A stretch of 64,000 bases of DNA from Rhodocyclaceae bacterium. GTDB lineage: Bacteria > Pseudomonadota > Gammaproteobacteria > Burkholderiales > Rhodocyclaceae. The DNA lies in NCBI GenBank assembly GCA_030824275.1, contig JAVBXY010000005.1, forward strand, positions 248,001 through 312,000, read 5' to 3'. The translations under genes were made by a program, and so were the position numbers. Below, piece by piece: positions 1-9,370 of this stretch. How positions within the stretch are numbered: position 1 is the stretch's first letter; the number at the start of each line of letters is the position of its first letter. The notes under the pieces were generated by a model. It was not told the origin of the DNA, searched no databases, and saw only the letters and a list, made by a program, of their open reading frames with translations.

Positions 1-534
1 GTCGGAACGGGCCACCAGCACCACTTCCCAGGTGCCGGCGATGTGGGCCATGACGTCCTTGACGCGCGGGTCTTCGGCGCGGGCCATGCGTTCGAGGCGT
101 TCCAGCAGGGCGACCTTGGCGGCGTCGTCGAGCGAGGCGATGGGGTCGTTGCCGGCGTAGAGCGCGACGGCCGGCGATTTCTTGCGCAGCAGCGGCGCGA
201 GGCGCTGGGCACCGGCGGCGGCGATGGCGCGGGTGGTGCCGGCGGCGGCCTTGAGCGCGGCCAGGGTGATGTCGTCGGAATAGGCGAAGGCGGTCTTCTC
301 GCCGGAGATGGCGCGCACGCCGACGCCTTGTTCGATATTGAAGCTGCCCGACTTGACGATGCCTTCCTCCAGGCTCCAGGCCTCCGAGCGGGCGTACTGG
401 AAGTAGAGGTCGGCGTAGTCCACATGGTGGCCGAACATCTGGCCGAAGACGCCTTCGAGCTGATGGGGCGCGAGGCCGTGGGGCGTGAGCAGGGTTTGTT
501 CGGCGATCTGGAAGTGGTTCATGGGGGTGTTCAT
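1..534 (-). CDS. tldD: Metalloprotease TldD, N-terminal part (cut by window edge)
   Basis: The minus-strand reading frame starts at an ATG at 534 and runs off the window start, giving 178 residues. The N-terminus carries the TldD pattern of an early segment (HHVDYADLYFQ) followed by EAWSLEEGIVKSGSF and GVGVRAISGEKTAFAYSD, which match the substrate-chamber half of TldD. TldD pairs with TldE/PmbA to form a metalloprotease that degrades unfolded or modified peptides in the cytoplasm; the HExxxH zinc site lies beyond the visible part. It follows the nitrilase gene by 8 bp and so is the last visible member of a yhdP-nit-tldD operon, an order common in proteobacteria. PmbA is the alternative, but the N-terminus and the neighbourhood favour TldD. 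Confidence 0.85.
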   Translation of the reverse strand, partial: MNTPMNHFQIAEQTLLTPHGLAPHQLEGVFGQMFGHHVDYADLYFQYARSEAWSLEEGIVKSGSFNIEQGVGVRAISGEKTAFAYSDDITLAALKAAAGTTRAIAAAGAQRLAPLLRKKSPAVALYAGNDPIASLDDAAKVALLERLERMARAEDPRVKDVMAHIAGTWEVVLVARSD

Positions 535-542
535 TTTGTACC

Positions 543-1358
543 TCAAAGAATTCGGTGACGCAGGGCGGGCAGGCTGCTTCTTACGTCGACCACCCGCTGA
601 CGATCCAGTTCGCCGACGACCACGCCTTCGCCCTTGTCCATGCGGGCGAGGATGTCGCCCCAGGGGTCGATGACCATGCTGTTGCCGTGGGTCATGCGTC
701 CGTTCGGGTGGCGGCCGCCCTGCGCCGAAGCCAGAACATAACACTGGTTCTCGACGGCGCGGGCACGCAGGAGCATTTCCCAGTGGGCGCGGCCGGTGGT
801 GTCGGTGAAGGCGGCGGGCAGGACGATCAGGTCAACCGGGTCTGGCTGGGCCATGGCGCGGAAAAGCTCGGGGAAGCGCAGGTCGTAGCAGATGGCGACG
901 CCGACGCGGAGTTTCTCGCCGGCTTCCTCGTAGTCGAATACGGCGATGTCGCCGCCGGCCTCGATGGTCAGCGATTCGTCGTAGCTTTCGGTGCCCTTGG
1001 TGAAGCCGAAGAGGTGGATCTTGTCGTAGCGCCGTACGCGCTCGCCCTGCGGGTTGAAGACGAGGCTGCTGTTGCGCAGCTTGGAAGGATTTTTCGCGGT
1101 CAGCGGAATGGAGCCGCCGACCAGCCAGATGCCGTGGCGTTGCGCGGCATCGGCGAGGAAGTCCTGGATCGGGCCGTGGCCATCGGCTTCGCGGGCGGCG
1201 AGGCGATCGGCGTCGGTGGCGCCGATCAGGGGAAAATATTCGGGCAGGGCGACGAGGCGGGCACCGGCAGCGGCAGCCTCGGCGATCAGGCGGCCGGCGG
1301 TGTCGAGGTTGGGGGCCACGTCGGGGCCGGAGATCATTTGGACGGCGGCGATCTTCAT
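543..1358 (-). CDS. Carbon-nitrogen hydrolase (Nit1/Nit2 type)
   Basis: This 271-residue protein of the nitrilase superfamily shows the catalytic triad in the expected places: Glu40 in LPEYF, Lys113 in RRYDKIHLFG and Cys157 in AICYDLRFPE. The closest families are Nit1/Nit2-type amidases, which hydrolyse deaminated glutathione or omega-amidated 2-oxoacids in the cytoplasm; the exact substrate cannot be read from sequence. The ATG at 1358 overlaps the yhdP stop codon in an ATGA arrangement, so a longer upstream extension of the frame into yhdP is not real. The gene sits between yhdP and tldD, a conserved placement in betaproteobacteria. Confidence 0.9.
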   Translation of the reverse strand: MKIAAVQMISGPDVAPNLDTAGRLIAEAAAAGARLVALPEYFPLIGATDADRLAAREADGHGPIQDFLADAAQRHGIWLVGGSIPLTAKNPSKLRNSSLVFNPQGERVRRYDKIHLFGFTKGTESYDESLTIEAGGDIAVFDYEEAGEKLRVGVAICYDLRFPELFRAMAQPDPVDLIVLPAAFTDTTGRAHWEMLLRARAVENQCYVLASAQGGRHPNGRMTHGNSMVIDPWGDILARMDKGEGVVVGELDRQRVVDVRSSLPALRHRIL

Positions 1359-4300
1359 TTCTTCTCCTCGGCCTTGGGGTTCTTCGACAGTTTTTCCACC
1401 TTCGGATCGGCCCAGCCGCCGGTGACGGCGTACTCGAAGGCGAAGGCCTGGTCGAGAGGGTCCTTGAGAATCTTCTGCGCCACCCAGGCCACGGCGCCGG
1501 CCACCGGGTTGGCCAGCATGGCGCCGACGGCGATGGATTCGCCCAGCGCCGGCTGCACCCGCACCTTGAGGTTCTGGGTTTCGTTGCCGAGATTGACGTT
1601 GCCGCTCATCAGCACCTTGGCCGCCGGGCCCTGGATCTGGAGGTCGTTGGTGTCCATGACGCCACGGGTGACGGTGAACTGGCCGTTGATGCTGTCGAAG
1701 GCGAAGCCCTCGCTGAAGATGTCGCGGAAATCCAGGGTGATGCGGCGCGGCAGCGATTGCAGGCTGAGGATGCCGAGCAGGCGGCCGACGCCGGGTTCGA
1801 GCTTGTTGAACTGGCCGCCGGCGGCGTCGAGCTTGAGCTTGCCGTTGAGGCTCTGGTAGTCGATGTTGTAGGGCGCGCCGTTCCACGACAGCTGGCCGGA
1901 GAGGTTGGCGGTGCCGCGTCGCATGGCCTCGGGATAGCCGATACGCACCAGCAGCTTTTCGATGCTCTTGGCCGTCAGCTTGAAGTCGATCTGCGTGTCG
2001 GCAGTGGCCTGGCCGGGGCGCCAGCGACCATTGGCCTCCAGCGTGCCGTCCTCGTTTTTCGCCTCGATCCGGGTATTCCAGTAGCCCTCGCGGTTTTCGG
2101 CGGCAACGCGTACGGTGCCCAGCGGGCGATCCTTGAAGGAGAGCTGGTCCACGGTGATGTCGAGGGCCGGCAGCTGATCCAGCGCCTGGTCGCCATGTTC
2201 CTTCAATGCGGCTTTCAGTGCCTCCGGCGAGGTGGCCGTTTCGGGAATGGCGAACTGGCCGATGCGGCCGCTGAGCTTGCCTTTTCCGCTGCCGTTCCAG
2301 TCGAAGCTGCCGGCGAGTTCGCGGCTCTTGAGGTCGAACTTGGTGCTGGCCGGGGTTTGGCTCGGGGCCTCGGCTTTGCTGCCGCTGATGCGCACATCGT
2401 GGAAGTGTTTATTGGCCAGGGTGAGGTCGGTGGTCTTGAGGTCGAACTGGAGCGCGGGCAGGGCCGGCGCGCTGTTGTTCGTGCCGTTGCCATTGCCATT
2501 GCTTCCAGCGAGCATCTGGCGCCAGAAATCGGCATCGATGCGTGGCAGGTCTACCGTGATCAACAGGCTGCGATCCCTGGCCGCTGCGGGTGCGGTGGCG
2601 GGCATGCCGACAGCGATGAAGCCGCCGGTGATGGTCGCTGGCGTCGTGTCGTGACGGCGCGCGAGTTGCAGGCGGGCGATGCGGCCGAGGGACAGGTCCA
2701 GCTGGTCGCGCGGCACGGCGGTGATGGCAGCGGGGGGCGATGCCGCCGTACCGCCAGCGCCGACTTTTTTCGGTGATGCGACAACGGGCGGCGGCTTGCG
2801 CTCGAAGCTGAAAGGCAGGGCCTCGATGGCCGATTTGTTGAAGGGCTCGGGCAGACTGGAGGAAAGACCGACGAGGTTGGAGACGATCTTCACCTCGGCG
2901 TTCTTCTTCTTCACGCGCACGGTGCCGGTCCATTTGGTGCTGCCGGACAGATGCTCGAACAGGGGCAGCGGATACTGCTTGCGCAGGGCGGCGATGCCGA
3001 CGTCGCCGGCCGCATTGACCAGTACGTTGCCACCCTCGGCAGTTTTCACATCCACATTCAGCGGCGAGCCGAGCAGGGTGCCGCGGATGCCCTTGGCTTC
3101 CAGATGCTCGGCGGAGAAGTTGAGGGCGCCGCGCACCTCGGCCAGCGGCGGCAGGTCCGCATCCACCGTCAGGCGGTTGCCGTCGAAGCGGTAGTTGCCA
3201 TCGACCTTCGAGCTGGCGAGCTTGCGCAGCGGCAGGCTCAGCTTGAGGTCCAGTTCGCCGCTGCCCTCGGCCTTCATGTCCTCGGTGAAATGATCAATGC
3301 GATCCCCCACCGGGCTGGCTTCGATGAAGCGCAGGAAGTCGGCCGTCGGGCCAGCGGCCTTGCCGGTGACGGTGAGCAGTTCCTCCATCACTTCGAGGTC
3401 GGCGATTTCGGCGCGCACATCGCGCAGATTGACGCCGAAGATCTTGCCACTCTTGCCGGTGATAAGCATGCGCACGCCCTCGAACAGCAGTTCGCCGTCG
3501 ATGCCGGTGATCTCGGGCCAGGCGGCGGCGTAGCGCAGGCTGGCGTTGCTGAACTTGCCGCGCACCTCGAACTTGCCGCCCTTGCCGTCGCGGAAGGGGA
3601 ACTGGCGCAGGTCGCCCTTCAGCGTGAGCTTGGCTTCGCTGGCGGCACCGCTGAGGATGCTGGCCTTGAGCCAGTCGCGGGCATCCTTGCCGACCGACAG
3701 CGGCATGTAGCGCCAGACGGCGTCGCCGTTGCCGCGCGTGAGACGGGCGGAGAGGTCGATTTCGCCGGGGCCTTCGGCCAGGGCGTGCCAGCTGCCGTTG
3801 GCTTCGCCAGCGGCGTCCTTGTTATGGAAGCTGGCTTTTTGCAGATTCACCCGCACGCCGTCGGCGGCACCCTTCCAGCCGAGTTCGGCGGCGAAGGCTT
3901 CGAGTTCCAGGCGCGGTTCGGCGAAGACCGTGGGCAGGTCGAAGATCGTCTGTTTGCCGTCGAGGCGCAGGCTACCGCCTTTCTCGTTGCCGTCGATGCG
4001 ACCGCTGACACCGGCGATGCCGGGCACCGGGCCGAGGGCGACGAGGCCGAGGTCCTCGAAGCGGCCCTTGACCGTCCATTTCTCCAGGGCATCGGGCGCA
4101 CCCTTCCAGTCCAGGGCCAGGTCGAAAAGTCGGCCGCGCGGATTGTGGCGGGCCAGGCGCTCGCGGGTCGTCGCGTCCAGCGGCAGATAGGTGGCGAGCT
4201 TGGCCAGCAGGCCGAGGTCGAGGCCGTTGGCGCTGGCCTTGCCCTGCGGCGGACGATTGGCGGCGGCTTCCTGCCAGGCGATCTTGACGTCGGTGGAGGG

Positions 4301-5329
4301 CAGCTGGATGCCGTCGCGGGTGGCCAGCGTCAGGTGTTTGAGTTCCGCCTCGAAGCCGCCGTCGAGGCGACGTCCGGCGATGCGGCCGTCGAGGCGGATC
4401 AGGTCGAGCTCGGGCAGCTCGGGAGCCAGTTGCAGGCGCACGTCGGCCAGGCGCACGTCGGCGGTGGCGGCGACCAGTTGCTTGCGGGCGAAGCCCAGCC
4501 ACAGGCGCAGGGCGCCACTACCCTGGGGCAGGGCTACCGGATAGTCCACCCAGGTGCGCCAGCCAGCGAGATCGGCATAGTCCAGTTCGGCATAGACGTC
4601 GCCCTTCCAGGCTTCGAACTGGTCGATGTCATTGCCCTTGAAATCGCCACGGATATCGAGGCGGGCGGCCAGTGCGCGCGGCGGTTCGGCGGTGATACCG
4701 AAGCGGTGGCGGCGGCCCCGGTTGTCGAGCTGGAAATTCAGCTGCTTGAGCTCCAGTGGCGGCGCGGCACGCAGCTCGTCCTGCCAGGTGACGGCGGCGT
4801 TGCGGATGACGACGCGGTCCTGCACCAGCAGCCAGTCGGCGAAGCCTGCCTCGCTGTTCGGCTGCGGCGTGATCTCGAGACCGGCGGCGTAGTAGCGCCC
4901 TTCGCGGTCGCGACGCAGGACCAGGCTGGGCGCATCGAGTTCGAGTCGCGCCAGGCGCAGCTCGAAATGCCAGATGGAACTCCAGGCCAGCTCGGCCGCG
5001 ATCTCGTCGAAGCCCAGCGCCGGACGGCCCTGGGCGTCGCGAATCTCGAAGCCCTGAAGATCGAGGACAGGGCGCAGCCCGGCCCAGTGGGCAGCGATCT
5101 TGCGAATGCCGACGGGGCGGTTGATGGCGCTGCCGATGGCCTGCTCGATGTCGCCCCGGTAATTCTCGATCTGCGGCAGGACGGCGTAGCGCAGGGCCAG
5201 TATCAGCAGGGCAAAGGCGAAGTAGATGCCCACGGTCGTCCAGATCGCCACGCGCAGCGTCGTCACCAGCCACGGGCGGGTAGTTGCGAGACGACGGAAG
5301 TGGGAAAGAAAGGACGTGAAAGGGTGCAT
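1355..5329 (-). CDS. yhdP: YhdP-family AsmA-like envelope protein
   Basis: This protein of about 1324 residues has one membrane anchor near residues 22-48 followed by a long beta-rich periplasmic body, and a C-terminal AsmA-like region ending in a conserved segment (ANPVAGAVAWVAQKILKDPLDQAFAFEY). In E. coli, YhdP, TamB and YdbH are proposed to bridge the periplasm and carry phospholipids to the outer membrane. The ATG at 5329 places the anchor normally at the N-terminus; an in-frame TTG at 5359 is possible. It is translationally coupled to the nitrilase. Around residue 853 a proline- and alanine-rich linker contains a copy of the dispersed repeat, read as [11 protein letters not shown], which looks inserted between beta-rich segments. 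Confidence 0.9.
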   Translation of the reverse strand: MHPFTSFLSHFRRLATTRPWLVTTLRVAIWTTVGIYFAFALLILALRYAVLPQIENYRGDIEQAIGSAINRPVGIRKIAAHWAGLRPVLDLQGFEIRDAQGRPALGFDEIAAELAWSSIWHFELRLARLELDAPSLVLRRDREGRYYAAGLEITPQPNSEAGFADWLLVQDRVVIRNAAVTWQDELRAAPPLELKQLNFQLDNRGRRHRFGITAEPPRALAARLDIRGDFKGNDIDQFEAWKGDVYAELDYADLAGWRTWVDYPVALPQGSGALRLWLGFARKQLVAATADVRLADVRLQLAPELPELDLIRLDGRIAGRRLDGGFEAELKHLTLATRDGIQLPSTDVKIAWQEAAANRPPQGKASANGLDLGLLAKLATYLPLDATTRERLARHNPRGRLFDLALDWKGAPDALEKWTVKGRFEDLGLVALGPVPGIAGVSGRIDGNEKGGSLRLDGKQTIFDLPTVFAEPRLELEAFAAELGWKGAADGVRVNLQKASFHNKDAAGEANGSWHALAEGPGEIDLSARLTRGNGDAVWRYMPLSVGKDARDWLKASILSGAASEAKLTLKGDLRQFPFRDGKGGKFEVRGKFSNASLRYAAAWPEITGIDGELLFEGVRMLITGKSGKIFGVNLRDVRAEIADLEVMEELLTVTGKAAGPTADFLRFIEASPVGDRIDHFTEDMKAEGSGELDLKLSLPLRKLASSKVDGNYRFDGNRLTVDADLPPLAEVRGALNFSAEHLEAKGIRGTLLGSPLNVDVKTAEGGNVLVNAAGDVGIAALRKQYPLPLFEHLSGSTKWTGTVRVKKKNAEVKIVSNLVGLSSSLPEPFNKSAIEALPFSFERKPPPVVASPKKVGAGGTAASPPAAITAVPRDQLDLSLGRIARLQLARRHDTTPATITGGFIAVGMPATAPAAARDRSLLITVDLPRIDADFWRQMLAGSNGNGNGTNNSAPALPALQFDLKTTDLTLANKHFHDVRISGSKAEAPSQTPASTKFDLKSRELAGSFDWNGSGKGKLSGRIGQFAIPETATSPEALKAALKEHGDQALDQLPALDITVDQLSFKDRPLGTVRVAAENREGYWNTRIEAKNEDGTLEANGRWRPGQATADTQIDFKLTAKSIEKLLVRIGYPEAMRRGTANLSGQLSWNGAPYNIDYQSLNGKLKLDAAGGQFNKLEPGVGRLLGILSLQSLPRRITLDFRDIFSEGFAFDSINGQFTVTRGVMDTNDLQIQGPAAKVLMSGNVNLGNETQNLKVRVQPALGESIAVGAMLANPVAGAVAWVAQKILKDPLDQAFAFEYAVTGGWADPKVEKLSKNPKAEEKK
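2743..2769 (+). repeat. Dispersed CGCCAGCGCCGACTTTT repeat, copy 1 (in yhdP)
   Basis: This is a full match to the core, preceded by GCCGTAC. On the yhdP strand it reads KKVGAGGTA. An upstream ACGGCGG at 2715-2721 is the inverted complement of CCGCCGT at 2743-2749, so this copy could form a stem with a 21-nt loop. Confidence 0.85.
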
Positions 5330-5352
5330 GAGTACGTGCGCCGGGTCGGCGC

Positions 5353-5372
5353 GGGCCAAGCTAGAATGGCCC
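5353..5372. promoter_or_regulatory. Divergent yhdP/glnE intergenic site
   Basis: Between the two divergent genes an inverted repeat GGGCCA-N8-TGGCCC encloses TAGAAT, a plausible -10 hexamer for glnE. No good -35 hexamer is seen, so this is suggestive only. Confidence 0.3.
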
Positions 5373-5403
5373 GCTACGGCGCAAAACGAGCAAATTCTAC
5401 CCG

Positions 5404-8103
5404 ATGCCCCCTACTGCCGATATTTCAGAAACATCTTCTTACGTCCGTCATTCCCGTTATCTCGAGAGGCTTTTTGCCGCAAGGCCGACCCTGGCCGCCG
5501 AGGTGGCGGCGTCCCTGGCCCGGCCGGTAACGGCGACGGAGCTGGCGGACTGGCTGGCGGCCCAGCCGGTGACCGAGGACAACCTGAAATCCGTGTTGCG
5601 CCAGCTCAAGCAGCGGGCCTATGCCCGGGTCGCTGCCCGCGACCTGGCCGGTCTGGCGCCGCTGGGCGAGGTGACCGAATGCATGACCCTGATCGCCGAG
5701 CTGGCGGTGGCGAAGGGGCTGCAAGTCATCGGTGAGGGCTTGGTCCAGCGCTACGGCCGGCCCCGTGGTGCCGATGGTCGCGAACAGGAGCTGATCGTCA
5801 TCGGCATGGGCAAGCTGGGCGGGCGTGAACTCAATGTGTCCTCGGACATCGATCTGATCTTCGTCTATCCCGAGGATGGCGACACCGATGGTGCCAAGTC
5901 GATTTCCAACGTCGAGTTCTTCAATCGAATTGGTCGCGGCCTGATCAACGCCATCGCCGATGTGACCGAGGACGGCCAGGTCTTCCGCGTGGATATGCGC
6001 CTGCGGCCCAACGGCGATTCGGGGCCGCTGGTCTGTTCCTTCGATATGCTGGAGAACTATTTCATCACCCAGGGCCGCGAGTGGGAACGCTATGCCTGGA
6101 TCAAGGCGCGTCCGCTTACGGGTAATAGCGCGGGATGTCGCCACGACGAGCTGGAGAAAATCCGCCGCCCCTTCGTCTTCCGCAAGTACCTGGACTTCGG
6201 CGCCATCAACGCCATGCGCGAGCTGCATGCGCAGATTCGTCGCGAGGTCGCCAAGAAGGACATGGCCGATAACGTCAAGCTCGGTCCCGGCGGCATCCGC
6301 GAGATCGAGTTCATCGCCCAGGTCTTCCAGCTGATCCGTGGCGGTCGCGACACGCCCTTGCAGGTCAAGCCGACCCTGACGGTGCTGGGCCTGCTGGCCG
6401 AACGCGGCAGCCTGTCCGTCGATGTCGCGCTGGAGCTGTCCAGCGCCTACGATTTCCTGCGCCGGGTGGAGCATCGCCTGCAATACCTCGACGACGCCCA
6501 GACCCACATGCTGCCTTCGAATGAAGCTGACCAGACCCTCGTCGCTCAGGCCATGGGCTTCGCCAGCTACGAGGCTTTGCTGACGGAACTCGACGATCAC
6601 CGTGCCACCGTCGCCCGTCATTTCGAGCAGGTTTTCGCCGACCCGAATTCCAGCGACCATCCGCTGTCCGAAGTCTGGAGCGCCGCCTGCACCGAGTGCC
6701 AGGACGACGCCTTCGAGCGCCTCGGCTATCGCGATCCGCCGGCCGCCGCCCAGCGTATCGCCGCCTTGCGTTCCGGCCCGCGCTATCAGCAGATGAACGA
6801 GGACATCCGCGTCCGCTTCGATGCCCTGGTGCCGCGCCTGATCGAGGCCGCCGCTACCCTGCCGAACCCGGACGAGACCCTGGCGCGTAGCGTCGGCTTG
6901 CTCGAATCCATTTCCCGCCGTGCCGCCTATCTGGCCCTGTTGCAGCAGTATCCGCAGGCCTTGCAGAAGGTGGCGCAACTGCTCAGCAGTTCGAGCTGGG
7001 CGGCGACCTATCTGCAACGCCACCCGATCCTGCTCGATGAACTGCTCGACCCGCGCCTGCTCGATGTGGCACCGGACTGGGCCGGCGTGCGCGCCCAGCT
7101 GACGACGCGCCTGGACGAACTGGAGCCGGACACCGAGCGCCAGATGGACACCCTGCGCGAGGTGCATCACGCCCAGGTCTTCCGCGTCCTGACGCAGGAC
7201 GTGGCTGGTCTGCTGACGGTGGAAAAGCTTTCCGACCATCTTTCCGAGCTGGCCGACATCATGCTCGATGCGGCCCTCGTCGGCGCCTGGCGCAAGCTGC
7301 TCAAGCGCCACGTCGAGACGCCGCAGTTCGCTGTCATCAGCTACGGCAAGCTCGGCGGCAAGGAACTCGGCTATGCCTCCGACCTCGACCTGGTTTTCCT
7401 CTACGAGGATGCCGCGCCCGAGGCCGGTGAAATCTATGCGCGCCTCGGTACCCGGCTCAACACCTGGCTCTCGGCCCAGACTTCCGCCGGCCAGTTGTTC
7501 GAGACCGACCTGCGCCTGCGGCCCAATGGCGAATCGGGCCTCGTCGTCAGTTCCATCGATGCCTTCCGCAAGTACCAGCTCGAATCGGCCTGGGTCTGGG
7601 AGCATCAGGCCCTGACCCGTGCCCGCTATTCCGCCGGCGACAAGGCCGTCGGCCAGGCCTTCGAGCGCATCCGCTGCGAGGTGCTGCGCCAGCAGCGCGA
7701 CCTCGCCAAGCTGCGCGAAGAGGTGCTGGCCATGCGGCAGAAGATGCTCGACGCCCACGGCACCAAGGGCGACGAACAGGAGATCGTCTTCGATCTCAAG
7801 CATGATCCGGGCGGCATCATCGACGTCGAGTTCATTGTCCAGTACCTGGTGCTCGGCCATGCTCACGCCCACGCCGAACTCACCGGCAACCTGGGCAACA
7901 TCGCGCTGCTGAAGATCGCCGCCGACCTTGGCCTGATTCCCGTGTCGCTGGCCGAAGAAGTCCGCAACGCCTACCGCGACTACCGCCGCATGCAGCACAC
8001 CCTGCGTCTCAATGCCGCCAAGGCCCGCGTCGCGCCCGATACCGTGACCCAGCGCGTCGCCGCCGTGCGCGCGCTGTGGCGCACCGTTTTCAACACCGAC
8101 TGA
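5404..8103 (+). CDS. glnE: Bifunctional glutamine synthetase adenylyltransferase / adenylyl-removing enzyme
   Basis: The 899-residue protein (E. coli GlnE has 946) has the two homologous nucleotidyltransferase halves of GlnE. The N-terminal half shows GMGKLGGRELN followed by SSDIDLIF (around residues 133-152) and the C-terminal half shows YGKLGGKELGYASDLDLVF (around residues 647-665), both with the metal-binding DxD. GlnE adenylylates glutamine synthetase when nitrogen is plentiful and removes AMP when nitrogen is scarce, under PII control. The first half removes AMP and the second half adds it. It is divergent from yhdP and is followed 28 bp later by argJ. Confidence 0.97.
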   Translation: MPPTADISETSSYVRHSRYLERLFAARPTLAAEVAASLARPVTATELADWLAAQPVTEDNLKSVLRQLKQRAYARVAARDLAGLAPLGEVTECMTLIAELAVAKGLQVIGEGLVQRYGRPRGADGREQELIVIGMGKLGGRELNVSSDIDLIFVYPEDGDTDGAKSISNVEFFNRIGRGLINAIADVTEDGQVFRVDMRLRPNGDSGPLVCSFDMLENYFITQGREWERYAWIKARPLTGNSAGCRHDELEKIRRPFVFRKYLDFGAINAMRELHAQIRREVAKKDMADNVKLGPGGIREIEFIAQVFQLIRGGRDTPLQVKPTLTVLGLLAERGSLSVDVALELSSAYDFLRRVEHRLQYLDDAQTHMLPSNEADQTLVAQAMGFASYEALLTELDDHRATVARHFEQVFADPNSSDHPLSEVWSAACTECQDDAFERLGYRDPPAAAQRIAALRSGPRYQQMNEDIRVRFDALVPRLIEAAATLPNPDETLARSVGLLESISRRAAYLALLQQYPQALQKVAQLLSSSSWAATYLQRHPILLDELLDPRLLDVAPDWAGVRAQLTTRLDELEPDTERQMDTLREVHHAQVFRVLTQDVAGLLTVEKLSDHLSELADIMLDAALVGAWRKLLKRHVETPQFAVISYGKLGGKELGYASDLDLVFLYEDAAPEAGEIYARLGTRLNTWLSAQTSAGQLFETDLRLRPNGESGLVVSSIDAFRKYQLESAWVWEHQALTRARYSAGDKAVGQAFERIRCEVLRQQRDLAKLREEVLAMRQKMLDAHGTKGDEQEIVFDLKHDPGGIIDVEFIVQYLVLGHAHAHAELTGNLGNIALLKIAADLGLIPVSLAEEVRNAYRDYRRMQHTLRLNAAKARVAPDTVTQRVAAVRALWRTVFNTD

Positions 8104-8131
8104 AATCCCCGAATTTCTCTGAGAGACCGTC

Positions 8132-9370
8132 ATGCCCGTCAATTACGCCACTCCCGCTCCCGAAGCCCTGTTCCCCGTCGCCGGTGTCCGCCTCGGCACC
8201 GCCGAAGCCGGCATCCGCAAGAAGAACCGCCGCGACCTGACCCTGGTGGAACTGGCCCCCGGCAGTCGCGCCGCGGGCGTGTTCACCCAGAACCGCTGCT
8301 GCGCAGCGCCGGTGACCCTGTGCCGCGAGCATCTGGCGATCAGTAACGACATTCGGGCGCTGGTCATCAACACCGGCATCGCCAATGCCGCCACCGGCGA
8401 GCAGGGCATGAAGGCCGCCCGCGACACCTGTGCCGCCGTGGCGCAGACCCTGGGCTGCAAGAGCGACGATGTGCTGCCCTTTTCCACCGGCGTGATCCTC
8501 GAACACCTGCCGACGGATCGCCTGATCGCCGGTCTGCCGGCGGCCAAGACCGATCTGGATGCCGACCATTGGCACGCGGCGGCCCACGCCATCATGACCA
8601 CCGACACGGTGGCCAAGGCCGCCTCGCGGCGCATTGTGCTCGACGGCAAAACTGTCACCATCACCGGTATCAGCAAGGGCGCCGGCATGATCCGACCGAA
8701 CATGGCGACCATGCTCGGCTTCGTCGCCACCGACGCCGGACTCGCGCCGGAACTGCTGGCGGGTCTGGCCAAGGATGCGGCAGACGTGTCCTTCAACTGC
8801 ATTACGGTGGATGGCGATACCTCGACCAATGATTCCTTCGTCGTCATCGCCACCGGCCAGAGCGGGTTGAACATCGACAGCGCCGCTTCGCCGCATTGGC
8901 TCGCTGTGCGTGAGGCCGTGATCGCCGTGGCCCAGGAGCTGGCGCAGGCCATCGTCCGCGACGGCGAGGGCGCCACCAAGTTCATCACGGTAAAAGTCGG
9001 CGCTGGCGGTACGGCGGATGAGTGCCGCAAGGTGGCCTACGCCATCGGCCATTCGCCCCTGGTGAAGACCGCCTTCTTCGCCTCCGACCCCAATCTCGGC
9101 CGCATCCTCGCCGCCATTGGCTACGCCGGCATCGACGATCTCGACGCCACCGGGGTCAAGGTCTGGCTGGGCAGCCAGGGAGAGGAGGTGCTGGTCTCGG
9201 AGAACGGTGGCCGCGCGGCGAGCTACCGCGAGGAAGACGGCTCACGCATCATGAAGGAGGCCGAGATCACCGTGCGCGTGGACCTCGGTCGCGGCCAGTC
9301 GCAAGCCACGGTGTGGACCTGCGACTTCTCCTACGACTACGTCAAGATCAACGCCGACTACAGAAGTTAA
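8132..9370 (+). CDS. argJ: Bifunctional ornithine acetyltransferase / N-acetylglutamate synthase
   Basis: This 412-residue protein carries the ArgJ self-cleavage motif [14 protein letters not shown]; Thr193 becomes the N-terminal nucleophile of the beta chain. It ends in the family hallmark KINADYRS. ArgJ recycles the acetyl group from N-acetylornithine to glutamate in cytoplasmic arginine synthesis and in many species also makes N-acetylglutamate. Residues 287-295 read KVGAGGTA, a copy of the dispersed repeat, at a place where other ArgJ proteins, as I recall them, have a segment of the same length but different sequence. The stop codon overlaps the convergent TrpD2-like gene by 3 bp. Confidence 0.97.
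   Translation: MPVNYATPAPEALFPVAGVRLGTAEAGIRKKNRRDLTLVELAPGSRAAGVFTQNRCCAAPVTLCREHLAISNDIRALVINTGIANAATGEQGMKAARDTCAAVAQTLGCKSDDVLPFSTGVILEHLPTDRLIAGLPAAKTDLDADHWHAAAHAIMTTDTVAKAASRRIVLDGKTVTITGISKGAGMIRPNMATMLGFVATDAGLAPELLAGLAKDAADVSFNCITVDGDTSTNDSFVVIATGQSGLNIDSAASPHWLAVREAVIAVAQELAQAIVRDGEGATKFITVKVGAGGTADECRKVAYAIGHSPLVKTAFFASDPNLGRILAAIGYAGIDDLDATGVKVWLGSQGEEVLVSENGGRAASYREEDGSRIMKEAEITVRVDLGRGQSQATVWTCDFSYDYVKINADYRS
8991..9016 (-). repeat. Dispersed repeat, copy 2 (in argJ)
   Basis: The plus strand shows AAAAGTCGGCGCTGGCGGTA followed by CGGCG, the complement of the full core. It is read in argJ as KVGAGGTA without an apparent change in protein length. Confidence 0.85.

Noticed and set aside
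2951..5530. An 859-codon plus-strand open frame opposite yhdP
   Set aside because: It is the mirror of a real gene in high-G+C DNA; its product has no domain and it lacks a start context. The same holds for the 905-codon frame opposite glnE (5425-8142).
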